Assembly: GCA_963920765.1 (NCBI GenBank)
Contig: OY987245.1
Span: 24,568,727 to 24,632,726 of the forward strand
DNA from: Ulota crispa
Lineage: Eukaryota; Streptophyta; Bryopsida; Orthotrichales; Orthotrichaceae
DNA length: 64,000 nucleotides
Reading direction: 5' to 3'
Positions 22,675 through 35,382 of this stretch are shown here, piece after piece (position 1 is the first letter of the stretch; every line of letters starts with the position of its first letter). Position numbers and translations under genes: made by a program. Below the pieces are notes generated by a model. It was given only the letters and a program-made list of their open reading frames with translations, made no database searches and was not told the origin of the DNA.

Positions 22675-24760
22675 TACTACCCTACACTTTTTATATCAAT
22701 CTGTTTAGCGAATCTCTTATGATTACAATACTAAAAATTATTAATACTGTTCTCAATATTTTAAGTGTTTTGATGCAGGTTCAATGTAAACCAAGCTTAT
22801 CCTGCGCCTGAATTGGTTTTATACGATTTCTAATACACACCACCGTCGACCAGTTGGGGTTTCCTGATGAGAGCTCATGACTGTTCCAACCGCAGTAAGT
22901 TACCGACTAACCGCCGAGCACGTATCATGGCATCGTGCAATTCCATGTGGGGAACCGATGGAGTGAACCGACAGGGCAGTTCAGATCAGATCAGGTGGAT
23001 GAATCCCCTGGTGTCGGTAACAGCCGCAGGGATCAGAATAAGCATATCTACTACGGTGAAGAATAATGTTTTCATCCTTTACAACCAACAGAGTTACACA
23101 TCTGAAATTAAGGAGAAATCATAGTTACACACATCACCCAATTGGAAGGGCTGCATGACATGAAAGTTCATGAGAAGTGCAAGACTGTAGAAACCGTCGG
23201 AGCCTCTCACGCAGAGCCACGCATGAAGTAGCGTTCGTGGAGGGACCCAAGGGACTATACATCGTAGTCTGCGAGTTGTCGGTGGATTGATGAGAAGTTG
23301 GATGAGAAGTTATAGCAGCACAGACGAACTGACTTGAATGATCATAGAATATTACCACCACCTCCGGCTCTTTCTCCGCCTCATATCAGTGCTACTAGTT
23401 ACCTTTCCACCACCAGGATTCGCTGGCGGTAGCATGTCTGCAGATTTACTAGTTATGAATGCCTTCGTCCGTCGTCACGAGCTCAGATCGACACCGCTCC
23501 GCCTTATCCAGGCCGCCAATCTTAATGGTATATAGATGCACGGCCTCAGCCTCACTGGTCTTCTCACACATCCTCTCCTTTCACTCCATTGCAGATCCTC
23601 TCGCAGTCAGTTAGCCTTGCTTTTAGAAGTACAACGAGTCCCTCCGCGGCTTGGATGCGTGCAGTGTTAGCTATATTTGTTACTGGAATTCGTTGTGCGG
23701 ACTATGGAGTTAGTAACTAGTATTATTAAGCCGTGCTTAAATTCCTAGAGACGTCGAGCGAGAGATCATTTGCTCCATTTCCATCGTGTTTGGTGCTGCA
23801 TAGATTTTTCGATTAGGGTCACAATCAGTTAGTATATATATCCATTTGTATCGTAGTACCTTAGTCTAGAGCGTATGTGGTCCTGCTTGCATTCCTTCGA
23901 TTTCTTCGTGGTGGAGTTTGTAGAGAAAGTCGATTCAGTTCGTTTGGGAAGTTGAGGTAAAGCTGCTGTTGTCCTGTCGTATTTTAGAGAAAGTCAGACT
24001 TATTTTGTGCACACCATGGACTCGATCACTTTCATCTCGTGGAAGCTAGCTCGAGCCTAGTAGATTAGTACAACAAAGATTATGCAAAGAAGAATAAGTC
24101 CATCTTCAATATTGGTGTCCTCCTAAATTAAAAAAAAAAAAAATTGTCCGCCAAGAGTAGAAGTGACCCTGAGTGCGAGCCTCACCTCTGTAGCTAGCTA
24201 ATCACCGCCAGGATCGTATACGTGAGCCTGGAGATTTTGGTCAAGTGGACACGTCTGTTGGTGGTATAAGGAAAGGCACCGTTGGAAACGGACCTTGTCG
24301 ATCACCGGTAGAAAAGTATTCAGTCGGTCTTAAAGGACGTACTTAAGTATTCACAGATTTCAGCAAATTCTTCTAGAATATTTAACATCAACTATGCTGC
24401 ACACTTTGGAGAAGTGAACAGCTATGCAGAGAGGGTTCAGGCTGACGCAGTTTAACAACATCCCACACAGAATAGAACTGGGCTGCCCCATAATTCTATC
24501 CTATTGCTCGAAACCCCCGTCAGAGAACCAAACCGGGGATTGCCAGTTTCACCCCATTTAGTTCGAAGGGTAGTGCTATAGAAGAAAATAATCTAACAGT
24601 TTCTGCCCGCTAGCTGCTCACTATGATCGAATTTTGGCTTGAGACGTACTCTACGAGAGTCAACACCTAGCTAAATTGATTGAGACATTCGAGTGCGATT
24701 CCACTTCTAGATTATTACTCTCGATTCGTGAAAAAAATAGCAGCTTTGGGCAGTTCAAAA
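22675..24760. other. NAC upstream region, no gene recognised
   Basis: GC content is higher than in the flanking repeats. A TATA-like TATATAG stands at about 23530, followed by pyrimidine-rich leader-like DNA, so the NAC transcript may begin near 23.55 kb with a long, possibly spliced 5' leader. Short frames at 22867-23124 and 23338-23535 have no recognised domain. Confidence 0.35.
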
Positions 24761-26631
24761 ATGGTACCCATCGACGACAGCTCCATCTTGATATCAACTA
24801 GTGTAAGATCGATTCAGGAACTGCCGCTACCACCAGGGTTCAGGTTCCATCCTACCGACGATGAGCTCATGTGGTACCTAAGGAAGCAAGCAAGCTCAGA
24901 ACCTTCCACGTTCCGTGTTATCGCAACAGTCAATCTGTATGATTTCGACCCCTGGGATCTCCCTGGTAAGCACACTAGCTCGCATCAGGAACTCTCTGAC
25001 TCCTAATTTCAGCTATGTACTACTGTACTTGTCATATGCGTCAAAGTGAAGTGTTTCAGTGAGAGTCCTAAGTTTGTGATGCTCAAGTTAACAGAGCTCG
25101 GAAAGAATATGAGGTCATTCATAGCTACAGCCAATTGGCAAGACGATATCAAAATATTATTTAGTAGTGCAGCACTAGACAGTCAGATTCTAGGACATGG
25201 TTGCATCTTCATGTGTATCCAGCAGCTGTAGATGGGATGCTGATATGAAGGGGTGAATTGACTTGGGGGGTGCAGGTAAGGCGCTGTTCGGAGAAAAGGA
25301 ATGGTATTTCTTCACTCCTCGCAACAGAAAGTATCCCAACGGCAACCGGCCAAACCGAAGGGCCAAAAGTGGCTACTGGAAAGCCACTGGGGCCGATAAG
25401 CTCATTTACATGCCCAACTCCAACAACAGAGGTCCCACTAAGGTTGGCGTGAAGCGGTCGCTAGTATTCTACCAGGGCAAAGCGCCCAAAGGCGACAAGA
25501 CCGACTGGATTATGCACGAGTACATTCTCACCGAAGATATCACGCAGCCGTCCCCTCCGCTTCCACGCTGCGGCTCCCCGCGGGTACGTCCAAGCCTTCA
25601 CTTGATCCTCTGTACTTCCACTGCCTTGGGGAGATGAGATCAGTTTCTGTAATAATTTGAAGGTGTAAGGCCAGTCACTGAATAACATGACAGGAGAGTA
25701 AAAAACGGAAGTTTTTATTCCTTATCCTCGTAGACGTCAACCTTTTCCTCGCGCCATACTGTCACATTTGTATTGCAACCTCATATAAATGTCAGTGCTC
25801 AAACACAAGGAGAGTTCAACTGAAACCAAAAACCCTCGTGTATAACCGTTCTAATAGAGCACCATTTATTAGGCACGTTTGGGTGTAAGCAAGCCATTAT
25901 ACATACATTCAATGAAGACCGTAGAAAGTGAACGTAATCAGAGGTCTATGAACACAGACATCAGCGAAAAACTGATTGTGGCTTTGAGTCAATGATTGCA
26001 GCTGAATAAGTCGGTGCTCTGCCGCATTCGCCAAAAGATACCAAGCCAGGCACAGCGAGCAGCAGGCCTGGAGCAGGAGAGAGAGTCCATGCTCACTTCG
26101 GCGATGGCCAACTTGGACGAGCAGCGAGCAACAGATTTCCCGGCGGAAGATAATCTGTACAGCGTCGCCGTGACCTCGGAAACTAACACCTTTCCATTGA
26201 CGATGCCGAACATCTCCTGTGCAACAACTTTCGCGGCTCCCGAAGTCCAGGACACCAGAGCCATGCCCAATATCTGGAACCCGCATCACGCCATAGCTAG
26301 CACTGGCCACGTCATGCCGGAGCGAAGCGGACCTGCTCTCCATTACAACATGCATCATCCGGAGCTGCAGTGTTATCCGCCACTGTCTTCATCCAGTTTC
26401 ACCGACCCCAGCCATTACGGCGGCACCTACTTCATGTCACCGGCCAGTCAACTGCCCTGCTTTTCCGATGAAGTGGAGAGCCAGGTCCAGTACTACGGTG
26501 GCAATGCCAACGAACTCCCATTTACGAGCGTCGACAACTTCCTTCCAACTGACCAGTCCACAGATCCCACGCCAGGGGAAATGCACAGCTTCAGCTACGG
26601 CCACGCTCCAGGCCCCAACCATTTCAGCTAA
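24761..26631 (+). CDS. NAC-domain transcription factor
   Basis: Three exons (24761-24965, 25276-25583, 26002-26631) with GT-AG introns in phases 1 and 0 give a 380-aa protein. The NAC domain starts at about residue 23. Subdomain A is [19 protein letters not shown] is [14 protein letters not shown] has [17 protein letters not shown] and [12 protein letters not shown] has [17 protein letters not shown] and TDWIMHEY, and E is SVLCRIRQK after a stretch of about 15 Pro/Ser-rich residues. Intron positions match the usual plant NAC gene, the first one after DLPG. The C-terminal half is rich in Ser, Pro, His and Asn without a recognised motif, as expected of an activation region. The first in-frame ATG (24761) puts 22 residues before the domain. 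NAC proteins are plant-specific nuclear DNA-binding regulators that dimerise. The exact clade and target process cannot be told from this sequence. Confidence 0.9.
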
Positions 26632-28272
26632 CATCCGTGAAGTTCGCCGCTGGGGCACTATGAAGTGCAGCGATGCCGGTTGCACGGAGCTCCATAATCA
26701 AAAATTAGTGGCACAGAAAAAATATCATATTCTTCTAGCGTTGCTGTAAAGTGCCAAAAAATACCTGATGTGAGGATAAACTAAGATTTTACTACCTACC
26801 ACATAAGTCAACGACGTTGTGTGATGAATCGCTAATGCAGAAAAAAACTAGATTTATTTGATGTTAGTGTGGACGTAGAGTAAATTTGTATGATTCCTGT
26901 GTACAGTACTGTACAGTACAGTAAGCCGGTACAATAGGACAGCGTGGTCGACGCTCAAAGCACAATTGATCTAGCTAGTGATACGCTTCTAGTCGTCGGT
27001 ATGACAATTGATAAACAACCCCGTAGTGGGATACGAAAATGCTGCATTGATTCTTTGCAGGGTCGCTGCCTGTCAATAAAAAAATAAAATCTTGCGCGCG
27101 CAAGCCTTCTGCACAGGCAGAATTATAAACTACCTCTGCGGAAGAGCAAATCCATATCTGACCATCTTCAGTAACAATATTATTGAACATCTCAATTATA
27201 AACATCATTTTTGTCATATTTGCACAATTCACAAGAGTCAAAATAGTGATATTCAACTGCACAAATTTCTAAAGACTAAAAATTGGAATGAATTTGAGTT
27301 TCAGGACACATCGAAAAAAAGCCGCTGCTCCAATGATTGGTATTCATTGTCTCTCCTAAGGAAGGCATCTAACAACAACATTCAGAATCTAGATGTACAG
27401 AAAGTATCTCGGGAAACTACCCCAATAGACTATTTTTCATTCTGACTTCAGGATCAAAGTTATTCTTCAACTACTAAAGGTTAAGTCAGTAACAATGTTA
27501 CAAAACCAGGAACCACACTACAGCGAAGGGAAAGTACACAACTTATCCTACTGGATCCAATTCACATGACCTGCACAAAAAAAGAGGTCTTTTTCTGTTC
27601 CTTAACACTTGGACTTGTTTGAAAGTATCAAGTAGGTATTTTTTCATTGCCGTGTCATTCTTCACATGATACACAGGATGTCCAAAGCAAGCCCAAATGA
27701 AAAATGTCCATGACCTTTCTTACTATTCCTCTGGTGCAATCGCTACATACTCAAGTAGATAACGACATGCTTCGTACCAATTTCAGTATATTGGCACAAT
27801 TAACAGTGGCACAATCGTGACACTCGACTACTTTGAACCCTAAAACTTCCAACTGCCATAGTTGTAGATTTCAAGCGCCCTTGACTGGTGCCACTATCAT
27901 AGATATCCACCAGTATAACAAAATTGACATTACTTCGGCACTCATTACCCTTCCCCACGCCTTCCTCTGGTGTATTAAGCTTGCCGCCAATACAAGCTTG
28001 CCGCAACAGGAATAACTCTGGCTGTCCCGTTGCAGTAACTAGTGCCAGGTAATCGAGGATTCCAAAACGGACGAAAACCACGTTCATGGGGCAGAGCGAT
28101 CCTCAATCCAAAAACCTAGTCCAATTTAATTCTCATTGCAGGCTATTATCTTCCTTTATTAGATTGTTGTTGAGTGAATTCTCAAACATTGCAACCACAG
28201 TCAAATATCCTGCAATTTTTTCTCTCTTTCAACTAATGACTGGAGTTTCATAAAATCAAAAACAATGGCAAG
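26632..28272. other. Intergenic between NAC and annexin genes
   Basis: Contains the NAC 3' region (no obvious AATAAA immediately after the stop) and unremarkable DNA. Frames of about 95-117 codons at 27092-27445 and 27800-28087 carry no recognised domain. Confidence 0.4.
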
Positions 28273-28522
28273 TTAACCCCTGAGACAGTATACTGTCGCT
28301 CAAAAAGCTGGGTCAACTCAATTTTGACCGTTATAATCTCATTGCACGTCCGGTGAAACGACTTCCAATCAAGCCTTCCAATCAAGCCCAGCATGATGGA
28401 GACTCTCCACTAACAATTCATATGGTCGGATCTTGTGGATCGTATTTTTCAGTCCACAGGGGCACTTTGATTGCACACAAGCCAGGCTCCTTTCATTTCA
28501 ACTCTGGGCGCTCAGGGGTTAA
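28273..28522. mobile_element. 250-bp TTAA-flanked MITE with perfect 12-bp ends
   Basis: TTAACCCCTGAG at the left and CTCAGGGGTTAA at the right are perfect inverses with TTAA at each border. The interior is GC-richer than other TTAA members and differs in sequence, so it may be a separate subfamily. It lies just downstream of the annexin stop codon. Confidence 0.7.
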
Positions 28523-28725
28523 GGACAGCACTGTACACCTCTAGATACAACCAACTCCCTCTATACAAAGGAGCCATACCCTCAAGATCCAGAGAGAAAA
28601 TCCAAAAAAGAAACTGTTGAAAAGGATTATCCACCTGATTATTGCACCTGTTTCCAAGAAGGAATTTGTTATCTTTTAACTCAATTTTAAAAAGATTGAA
28701 AAAAAAAGCGAAAAAAAGGCATAAA

Positions 28726-31700
28726 TTACATCTGAAAAGAGCCCTGCCCACTGGACCTTGGGCTGTAATATGAAGCAGCGGATCCATTCTGGGAGCCCGT
28801 GGAGGTCTGACGAGATGTCGAGCCTATCGAAGTCCTGGGACTGTAAAACGAGGCTGCTGAACCGTTGGAGGTTCTGGGACTGAACAAGCCGAGCTCCCCC
28901 GGCCCAGCAAGCGTGAGAAGGAAGTACCGATAGTTTCCAGCAGTGTCGATGGCGATCATCTCTTCTAAAGTTCTCTTACTTTCATTCGTGAACTCCAACT
29001 TGATGTACTGCATGTCCACCTCCGCTCGCGTCGTCACCACCCGAATCAAGGCGTCATCGTCTGTTCCTTCTCCACTTAGAGCAGCATACAATTCCTGCAA
29101 TCCAAGCCCAAACAAAAGTTTGCATATATTCAATAAACTCTTCATGAAAATCTGACATAACAACAACACCTCCTACAAAAGTCGAACTATCACTACAGAA
29201 TCACTCCCACAAGCCTCAGCTTCGAACAACAGCAAATTCAAGAGAAGCAAAATCAAACACATATTGCATAAGCACAAATCCCTCACGTAGCATATTCTAT
29301 GGTGCAGGACAAGAGAGGCAGCCAAAAAAATTTAGTCACATGATTTTGAAGAACTGGCCAGAAGAAAACTAAGAATGAGATTCCTGTAATCCTGAGTGTA
29401 GTTACCTCCGCGTAGAATTTGGCCGGCTGTCGGTAACACATGACAGTGGAGCGCAATGCTTGTTCGAATTCTCCAGCATTCTCTCTTCCGAGGGACTGCA
29501 GAGACAACTTTGTGATTCAGCACAACATTGACTATTTACACCTCAGAGTAGGATATATACTGTTTGAACAGAATTTGATGCAATTGCCGTGGATTAAGGT
29601 AATGATCAACTAACCTGTTCAAAGTCATGGCCGTAATGTTGATGGTAGTAATTCAGTGTGGCCGTAAGTTGCTGTGCGCTTCGAGTACAGAAAATGCGGA
29701 TCAACGTGTCGTCGTCACCTACTTTTCCTGTAACCACCTTACTCAGTTGGTGTGCATCGTTCAAAGCAATGTGCCTGTCAACAGCCGTGTTCTCCGGTCG
29801 ACTGCCACGAACTAGCGCCAACAGTAGCTGCGCATTTTGAATAAATCCAATTAAGTATTCTTAACGTTGTTTATAACGTGATATTCATTAAATTGGGAAA
29901 ACGCAATTCCCAAGTTGTACTTCACCTAAAACAGAAAAAGTTACCTTAAACCAGATTTGAAGGTATCAGATTCAGTTTGAGCCACTAAGATTTTTTCCCT
30001 CGCAAATTCCTCCTCTCAGGTGAAGGCACGTGTACCAAAAAAATGCTGGAGCTCGGTTTAAGGTGATCACCTTAAACCTTTAGAAGTCCCAAAATGTGCG
30101 ATTTTTCCCAATTTAATGAATATCGCGTTTTATCAAAATTCCTGGACGTCTTCTGTGGGTGATAAAAATAATATTTTCTTAGAAGCAGCCAACATCTGCT
30201 TAGAATTATCTCACTCAATCAACTTTGACTCCATCATAGATTGTTCTAGAGATCAAGGGCAGCAAAAGCAAACCATCTTCAAGCACAAGGGTTTTAGAAC
30301 TTGCTCCACATGCAGGTACGGCAGAAGAAATGACAGAAATTATTGCAACAATGAATCACATTCACCGTTTTTCGTTTCTCTTTAACACCTCTAAATGTAG
30401 ACGTAATTCTCACCCTAGCGAAAATAATGAAGGTTGGATAACCCCTACTTAGCAGTATAATACAGCTGGCCGAAACCTAAAAAAGGTACAGGATGCTATG
30501 AACAATCTGAGAAGTTCACAGGAACCCAAAATGTTCGTTCACGACCCTAAATAATATCCATTATCCTTGAACCGTTCTGCACCATTGCTTGTGGGCTAAT
30601 AATCCAACTTTTTGCTCCATTCTGTATCTACAATAAACAATCAATATCGTAAGCTCCTATTGCTTTGTGCTCATTCTCATTACCAAGTAAGTGGTGCACT
30701 CACCTTTGTAATACTAACCAGTCGCTTAGGCGCTTCCTTTACCTTCGGTTCACCTCCACGCCAAAACGCCCACTTGCTCTGTACAATTCCAACCAATGTG
30801 AATGGTTGGCAGACCCTCACCCCTCTCAAACCCCTGAACATGCAATCTAAATCCTTGCCATTTACACAAGATAAAGGCGAGCGCTCGCAACCACTTAAGA
30901 ATCCCTTGAAAGGAGCACTCAGGATAGAAGTAGAACTAAAAACCTTCAGTAATAGCAGTGTTTCATAAGAGTAAAACCTACAGCCAGGTGGCCTATTCGG
31001 GACTCAGGCCGGTACGAACCTGACACGTAACTCACACTAGGTCTGGTCTCCGATACTTATACAATTACTGTCAGATTCCCTTCGTAGTGAGCTAAGAAAA
31101 AAGAGTACACTCAAATCTCTTTACTCTTACCAACCGGGTTCCCTAACTTTTTCAGTGAAATAGTTTGAATATTCGCCAAGTGCGCTACAGGCAAAGACAG
31201 TGTAGTGTAGCAAGGGTGCAGAATATCCCAAAATGCTGATGCAGAGAAGGACATAATAAAGATGTTTGCGTGTCTGTACCTTGTTCTGAAACTCCACGAA
31301 ATGTGTATCCGTGCCATCGATATGATTCTCTAGCGTTTGATTGAACATGGTATAATACGCTTGTTTGATCAAGTAAATCTGTGCTGCATTCCGTGTACAC
31401 ACTAACCCTATCAGCGCTCGGTCGGCCTTCTTGCCTCCCACTTTCATCGATTCATACATAAGTATTGCGTCACGCTCGGCTGAGTCCATCATCCACAGCA
31501 GTATACATTTCTATATCCATCCACACCATCAACGAAAAAAATGAATAAAAGAGCCCAGGTTAAGCTGCCACGGAATAAGAAATAGGGCAATATAGTCTAG
31601 AAAAGGGTTACATTAGACTGCAACTTGATGCTTAAAATATGAACCGACATTATGCACAACTAGGTGTAAAATAACAAACTTAAGAGTAAGCAACCTAATT

Positions 31701-32552
31701 CAGAGAGGTGGCTTGAAACCTTACTATCCCAACTCATTTTAGTATTCTCACGTCAGACCTATAAACCGGCTCAGCCAAACCTCTCGAAACTAATGTTCGT
31801 CAACAGTACCTCCTTGACAAAGGTACTCGGACGCATGCAAAAGACACTCATACAAGATAGAGAAAATGCATTAGAACATGGCGTGAGAAAGCATTGGTAG
31901 TGAAAAATAGCGGTGCGAAGGGGAAGAAGCAGTCGGGGAACGGACCTCCAGTTTGCCTCTAAAGGCAGACTTGAGTCGTTTATGCAAGCTCTCCCCATAC
32001 ACTGTTTGATAAGCCTGTGCAATCTCAACTCGCTGCGCTTGCGTCCTCCTTCCCAAAATCTCAATCACTTTCTTCTCATTGCATCCGAGCCCTGTGTTCC
32101 ACCCACACTCACATTGTTACCGTCTAGCTGACCTTCCAAGTACGTGGTGTAAGCACCTTTGCCTACTGCTGGTTGAAAGAACTGAGGTTATCCCTTTAAT
32201 AGTGGTCTACAACCTCGCACTTCGAGTGATTGCATTGGAAATCATCCAACATCCTGAGTACAAAACATTTGACCTCAAGAGCATTTGGCTCTTCTGCCCA
32301 AAGTAAGGTCTATCAAGTGATTTCCCACTGAAAGCCCACTCTTACAAATTGGTGAAAATGATTCCAGGTTGTGCAAATAATATCCTTGCAAAAAACCAGA
32401 AGATTGGTTCCCAGTGGTAATATCAAATCTCAGGCAACCGAGACGAGGACGGGAGTCAGAGTTCTGGTACCTTTGATGCTCTTGAAGGAAGACCGAAGCT
32501 CTTTAACATCCTCTTGTAGGTTGAAATAAGGTGGCAACGTCAACGTCCCCAT
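28726..32552 (-). CDS. Annexin, four-repeat, with Ser/Tyr-rich C-terminal tail
   Basis: Six exons on the minus strand (32471-32552, 31946-32091, 31280-31510, 29615-29827, 29406-29495, 28726-29094), all GT-AG and in frame, give 376 aa. The start MGTLTLPPYFNLQEDVKELR is typical of plant annexins. Four annexin repeats follow, to about residue 321. Repeat 4 keeps the type II calcium site: GEGTD at 262-266 and Asp304, 38 residues later. Repeat 1 has GLGCN, with Ala70 where an acidic ligand is expected, so its site looks lost. Repeats 2 and 3 are degenerate, as is usual in plants. Beyond the core is an unusual 55-residue tail, with NGSAAS(F/Y)YSPR twice and many Ser/Thr. Annexins bind acidic membranes in a calcium-dependent way and act in exocytosis, ion flux and stress responses. 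A MITE occupies intron 3. Confidence 0.92.
29875..30129. mobile_element. 255-bp MITE in an annexin intron, AACG-type family, TSD TTAT
   Basis: The left end AACGTGATATTCATTAAATT pairs with the right end AATTTAATGAATATCGCGTT. TTAT flanks both sides (29871-29874 and 30130-30133). A perfect 24-bp palindrome centred on GGTGATCACC lies at 30055-30078. It is contained within the third intron of the annexin gene. Confidence 0.8.
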
Positions 32553-34087
32553 CTCCTCCTCACTCTTTCCTCTGCCTGCGTGACCAACCTCCTCTCGATG
32601 CAACGAATGTCACTAATGGGGAGGATTAATGAAGAAGGTGGATTCACAGTCACCGAAAATACCGGGAGGTCTGCTCGGTGCGGACAACCCTAGGCCTGCA
32701 CGACATCCTTGAAACCGCTACTAACTACTTCCAAGCCTTGGTAGATGACGCTTATATCACTCCATGCCTGAAGCGACAATAGAACAGGTCGCTCCTCCGG
32801 GCCATGAGACTGCTGCAAGCTCGCATTGTTACTACAGAGTCGGGATTTACACAGACCTGCCTTGCTTCCCGAGGAATCAACATGGGCCTACCAGAGAACC
32901 TAGTATTGTATTTATTTGGCAAGCTCCTCCAAATCACGTTGAATTTTGAACCAGTACTATAAAGGCTGAGCCAGCTGGTTGAAAACCAGAGCCACTGGTA
33001 TGTCGGTAGGGTGCTTGGACGAATACCAATAGGCGCATTTCCAGAAAAAAAAGGGATAAATACCAGCTTACGCCATTCCAGCCCTGGAGGATAATCGAAG
33101 GCAGCTTAAGGTTATAGGGCAAGGTCTACGAATAAAGCGCAGGAACCACACAGAGAAACTCAACCAAGGGTAACTCGGCGCAAGCTCCTTCGACTGACGA
33201 TGAATCCTAAACCAGCAGTGTAGAGGTCGAGACAGCTGGCATCATAACCTGCAGGATTGCTACAACCAATGGTGTGTCGGTAGTCTGCTTAGACGAAATA
33301 TCATTGCGGGTATCTCCAGAAAAGCCAGGCAAAAAGACTCGAGTGTGAAGAATCTACTCCAAGGCGACGGCTGAAAAAGATGGTGAGGACATGACTCGAC
33401 GGACGAAGCGCATTAACCTCGCTAATGCTTCCGAGAGAAATCACGCCCAACCAAGAGTAACTAATGCCTGGCTGCACATCCAAAAAGGCGAGGAGGGCAG
33501 AAGCCACGCAGCAAGTGAAACAACCCAAGAGGTGCACAACAGGAGGCAAAAGAAATATTAGTCACGAGCAGATCTCCATAGCCCACATTGAGTACCAGTA
33601 TGCTTGGACGATGATTACGCGAGTGAGGCACACACCCGCGTGGCTACAGATTCCGCCACCACAGTCGTCTGCCATCCACCCTCACGGCTGCAGTTGCACT
33701 CAACGACCACCGCGGAGGACGCACAATCCCAAAACCAAATGCTTGTGGGCTCATTCGATCACTCCGTGCATCATCATCGAATGCCGCACAAGGACGTGAC
33801 CAGATTGCACCGACGTGGGCCAATGCTCAGGCGCCCCATGTCGAACAGCTCCGTCCCGGTTGCCCGTGCGACGTTCCTGATGGCGATTCCATAAAAAGAT
33901 GGAAAAGGAGCTCATCAGTCATCATGGCTCCATGGCTGGATTCACGCCACCAAGGATTCGCCGGAGAACACTCAGGGGCGCTTCGCACTACAGTGGTATG
34001 TCCCACCTCCCATATCCCAAGTCCCACTGAAATGTAGGAGCTGATTGGTCTAGCAGGCCTCTCTAATTTGTGCATTCTATAAATAGA
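32553..34087. other. Annexin upstream region with a diverged duplication
   Basis: The first part should include the annexin leader and promoter. Two related segments, about 32935-33060 and 33195-33330, share blocks such as GAGCCAGCTGG/GAGACAGCTGG and TGTCGGTAG with following GGAC/TAGACGAA, roughly 255 bp apart. Frames at 33464-33894 have no recognised domain. Composition is less AT-rich than elsewhere. Confidence 0.35.
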
Positions 34088-34175
34088 TGCACAAATTAAC
34101 AAATTAACTTTGATTATGCACAAATTAACAAATTAACTTTGATTATGCACAAATTAACAAATTAACTTTGATTAT
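34088..34175. repeat. 29-bp tandem repeat, three copies
   Basis: The unit contains GCACAAATTAACAAATTAAC followed by TTTGATTAT. Single related copies (GCACAAATTAAC) recur at about 34556 and 34581 on the other side of the hAT relic, so the motif may belong to the same transposon's subterminal region. Confidence 0.8.
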
Positions 34176-34243
34176 GCACAAATTGAGCTCATTTTTTTTT
34201 ACTAGAAAAGATTGCATCACATTAAGCGATTAAGGTTGCTCAC

Positions 34244-34531
34244 TTGAGTGAACCGGCTTTGATTATATTATTGGATGGTTGCAACGACATTGCAACTTTG
34301 TTTCAAGAAGCTTGGAAGATTGTTGGAAGTCACTTTGAGTCACTATGCAACTTTTGTGGTGGCATAGCCACCATGTTCCCTAACATGGCCTCAGTTGAAT
34401 CCGACTTCTCTGTTCTTAAACTTTCGAAGGATGAGCATTGTAAATCATGAATTGACCTGTCGCTTGAGGGGGTGTTACAATTCAAGCAGTTCCATGCCCT
34501 GTTATCCAATATCAAATATGCGCATAACTAA
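34244..34531 (+). pseudogene. hAT transposase C-terminal remnant
   Basis: The frame reads a segment with ASVESDFSVLKLSKDEH, then a TGA at 34448, then IDLSLEGVLQFKQFHALLSN to a terminal stop. The VESDFS..K and (D)SLEG(I/V)L..KQ pattern is what I recognise from the C-terminal end of hAT-family transposases. The upstream part of the enzyme is missing and the internal stop makes it non-functional. GCACAAATTAAC repeats lie on both sides. Family assignment is from memory of the motif and would need a search. Confidence 0.5.
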
Positions 34532-34670
34532 GCTTAGTTTGTTAATTTGTGACAATGCACAAATTAACTTTCATGATGTGCACAAATTAGCTTAATTTAT
34601 GAATTTGTGACAAAATGTAAATTAGAGAGGCTTGACTCTAGAGCCAAAGTTGGGAATTTGACACCCCATC

Positions 34671-35382
34671 TTAACACCCCTAAGTGCCTAGGCCATTTTC
34701 ATGAAAATTAGGGAATTTAGAGACTTATAACTTTGATGCATTGAATCTTAGCCAATCGGATGTTTCACAAGAAGTGACTATTGAAAGTGGTGGAACACCT
34801 ACTTAGCATAGGACTTGCAAGTTTTGGGGAGAATTGATTTTGATCAGACAACATGTGATGACAAAATCTCAATTTTTGGCAAGAAATTGCTATTTAATGA
34901 TTTTTACAAAACTCTATAAGCCTTTGGTTCATTTCGATTTTTGTGAGTAGCAAGATTGGACGTGAATGCACACACTAGCAAACTATGGAGATTAGACTTC
35001 TTTTTATGTTAAGTTTTAGGGCTTCAAACTACTATTGCTTGGAAAACAATGGCTAGTGCAATTGGTGACAACCGCTATAACAAGGATTTAGAACATGCTG
35101 GAACCCCTAGCGGCAAATTTCCCACTACCATAAAGCACTTGCAAGGGATATTGGCTAGTAGCAGCCTAGCAGCCGTTGCTTACCACCTTGCACTCTATGG
35201 TGTTTCATCAAAATTGAGCCGCTCTTGAGGCACTCATATGACATTTGGCTTGCCTAGCCATTACTCCGCTTACATGGGCTACTTGAATGTCTTGATAATT
35301 GTTGTTTATACTACAAGGTCAAAAATTAGATCCAATGCCTCACATAGGACACTTTTAGACCTCTGGGACATACAGGGGTTAA
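34671..35382. mobile_element. Possible TTAA-family element, diverged
   Basis: The left end TTAACACCCCTAAGTGCC and right end GGACATACAGGGGTTAA resemble the family ends with several mismatches, and TTAA is at both borders. No coding sequence. Weaker than the other copies because the inverted repeat is short. Confidence 0.4.

Noticed and set aside
25909-26358. 149-aa minus ORF opposite NAC exon 3
   Set aside because: Antisense shadow of the NAC coding exon; no domain.
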